A DNA stretch of 64,000 nucleotides from NCBI RefSeq assembly GCF_947504145.1, contig NZ_CANNGQ010000002.1:310001-374000 (forward strand). The letters are read 5' to 3'. This document shows, piece by piece, positions 62,922 through 64,000 of this stretch (the stretch's first letter is position 1; every line of letters begins with the position of its first letter). Origin of the DNA: an uncultured Microbulbifer sp. (GTDB taxonomy: Bacteria > Pseudomonadota > Gammaproteobacteria > Pseudomonadales > Cellvibrionaceae). The translations under genes were made by a program, and so were the position numbers. The notes beneath the pieces are model-generated. The model was not told where the DNA came from. It did no database searches and saw only the letters and a program-made list of their open reading frames with translations.

Positions 62922-63166
62922 CGCTTTTTGCCGCGTTTTACGCCATCGCCGCTTCGGCCTGAGTGGAGTGCGTCGTCAGTTTGGTGGCGGGAGCCACAAA
63001 ACGGGTCGGGAATTATGCTCAAATCGCTTATACTCGCGGCAATGTGCAACATTCAGGGTGGCTAGTGGGCCGCTCCCGGCATTCGCCACTTCTGGTTGCA
63101 CCCACTCATGCCACTGCGCCGGGCGCACACCGGGGCTGCGCAGACTGCGCGGTCGATCGCAGAACA
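62922..63166 (+). promoter_or_regulatory. Leader region of rnr
   Basis: This is the non-coding stretch before rnr. TATACT at 63029-63034 is a plausible -10 element, but I see no good -35 at 17 bases. No gene or strong hairpin was recognised. Confidence 0.35.
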
Positions 63167-64000
63167 ATGGAAGCTGTTTTGAATCAAGACAAATCAAATT
63201 CCCCCTCCGCTGACAGCGCTGGACCGGTTGCCGATCCCCACGCGGAGCGCGAGGCGGAAAAATACGACAAGCCCGTCCCCAGCCGCGAGTTCCTGCTGGA
63301 TATCCTCGAGCAGCAGGCGGGCCCTGTGGCCTGGGAGGCGGTTGCCGACCTCTTGTCCATCGACGATGAAGATCGCCGCGAGGGCGTTCGCCGGCGTCTG
63401 ATTGCCATGTCCCGGGACGGCCAGATTGCCAGCAATCGCGCCGGTGATTTTGGTGTGCTGGATAAAATGAGCCTGGTGCGTGGCCGAGTCATCGGTCACC
63501 GCGACGGTTTTGGTTTCGTCTCTCCCGGCGACGGCAGTGACGACCTGTTCCTCTCTCACCGCCAGATGCGCAAGGTGTTCGACGGCGATGAGGTGTTGGT
63601 GCGGGAGACCACCGGTGGTTTTCGCGGTAAACGCGAAGGCGCGGTGGTCCGTGTCATCAAGCACAACACCCACCAGCTTGCCGGGCGTCTGTTCCGGGAA
63701 GACGGCATCTGTTTCGTGCGTCCGGATAACCCCCGCCTGACCCTGGATGTGATGGTGCCCGAGGGCAAATGCGCCGACGCCGAAAGTGGCCAGTATGTGG
63801 TGGTCGATATCACCGCCCAGCCGGGGCGCAATACCCTGCCCCACGGGGAAGTGGCGGAGATTCTCGGCGATCACCTCGCCCCGGGTATGGAAATTGACGT
63901 TGCCATACGCAACTACGCCATTCCCCATACCTGGCCCGCCGCGGTGCTGGCGCAGGTGGATGGCATCGCCGACGAGGTGCTGGAAGAAGACAAGAAGGCG
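63167..64000 (+). CDS. rnr: Ribonuclease R, 5' part (runs off the window)
   Basis: RNase R is a 3'-5' exoribonuclease that degrades structured RNA and acts in rRNA and tmRNA quality control. The 278 codons present cover an acidic N-terminal extension and the winged-helix RNase R entry (SREFLLDILEQQAGPVAWEAVADLL, LIAMSRDGQIASNRAGDFGV quoted in parts). The first cold-shock domain follows (VRGRVIGHRDGFGFVSPGD, LFLSHRQMRKVFDGDEVLV), and then the start of the second (GRLFREDGICFVRPDNPR). The catalytic RNB domain lies beyond the edge. The ATG at 63167 is the likely start, though its ribosome binding site is poor. Confidence 0.92.
   Translation, partial: MEAVLNQDKSNSPSADSAGPVADPHAEREAEKYDKPVPSREFLLDILEQQAGPVAWEAVADLLSIDDEDRREGVRRRLIAMSRDGQIASNRAGDFGVLDKMSLVRGRVIGHRDGFGFVSPGDGSDDLFLSHRQMRKVFDGDEVLVRETTGGFRGKREGAVVRVIKHNTHQLAGRLFREDGICFVRPDNPRLTLDVMVPEGKCADAESGQYVVVDITAQPGRNTLPHGEVAEILGDHLAPGMEIDVAIRNYAIPHTWPAAVLAQVDGIADEVLEEDKKA

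Overview
The window reads as chromosomal DNA from a marine-type gammaproteobacterium. It carries the conserved gammaproteobacterial gene order hflK-hflC-DUF2065-hisZ-purA and, at the far end, tRNA-Leu(CAG)-rnr. The chitin-active AA10 oxygenase and the general gene repertoire would fit the Cellvibrionales (for example Microbulbifer or relatives), but I cannot assign a genus from sequence alone. In many relatives purA is followed closely by tRNA-Leu and rnr. Here about 57 kb of accessory genes separates them.

Layout. (1) 0.1-5.4 kb: housekeeping block hflKC, yjeT-like, hisZ, purA, closed by a strong bidirectional terminator. (2) 5.4-13.7 kb: recQ-like helicase, hemolysin III family protein, MltB-type lytic transglycosylase, AstE/AspA-type metallohydrolase, Bcr/CflA-type MFS pump and a secreted four-part chitin LPMO. 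Two terminal-inverted-repeat REP/MITE-like elements sit in gaps here. Two copies of a 12-bp palindrome lie upstream of the LPMO. (3) 13.9-50.7 kb: a complete type VI secretion system (T6SS). On the minus strand are a toxin-less RHS protein and the PP2C phosphatase PppA. On the plus strand runs a long array: RAYT-like protein, TssB-TssC fusion-like protein, FHA protein, TssJ, K, L, M, TagF; then, after an AT-rich gap, a DcrB/PsbP-like orphan, TssA, B, C, a second TssC, E, F, G and ClpV. On the minus strand follows a payload module: Hcp, VgrG, a DUF6931-like protein, PAAR, a DUF6795-like exported protein and a class 3 lipase. Finally the kinase PpkA, with a C-terminal formylglycine-generating-enzyme-like domain, is on the plus strand. 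(4) 50.8-62.6 kb: a two-partner secretion pair, an FhaC/ShlB-type transporter and a 3.3-kilo-residue repeat-rich TpsA exoprotein. (5) 62.7-64.0 kb: terminator, tRNA-Leu with a near-consensus promoter, and the 5' part of rnr.

How it works together. TssJ-L-M form the envelope complex. TssA, E, F, G and K form the baseplate and assembly parts. TssB/C form the sheath, Hcp/VgrG/PAAR the tube and spike, and ClpV recycles the sheath. PpkA, PppA, the FHA protein and TagF make a full threonine-phosphorylation control circuit, and the TssL N-terminus carries a DxTVxV-type motif also found twice in PpkA. The most unusual part is the head of the main operon. A RAYT (REP-associated transposase) relative has lost both histidines of its HUH nickase motif (Met60 and Gln62 in their place). 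It overlaps by 4 bp, and so is probably translationally coupled to, a single-chain TssB-TssC fusion-like protein. The same cluster also encodes separate TssB and TssC plus a second TssC. This looks like a non-canonical, possibly DNA-binding or sheath-regulating accessory module. I regard it as the best candidate for an undescribed system in the window.
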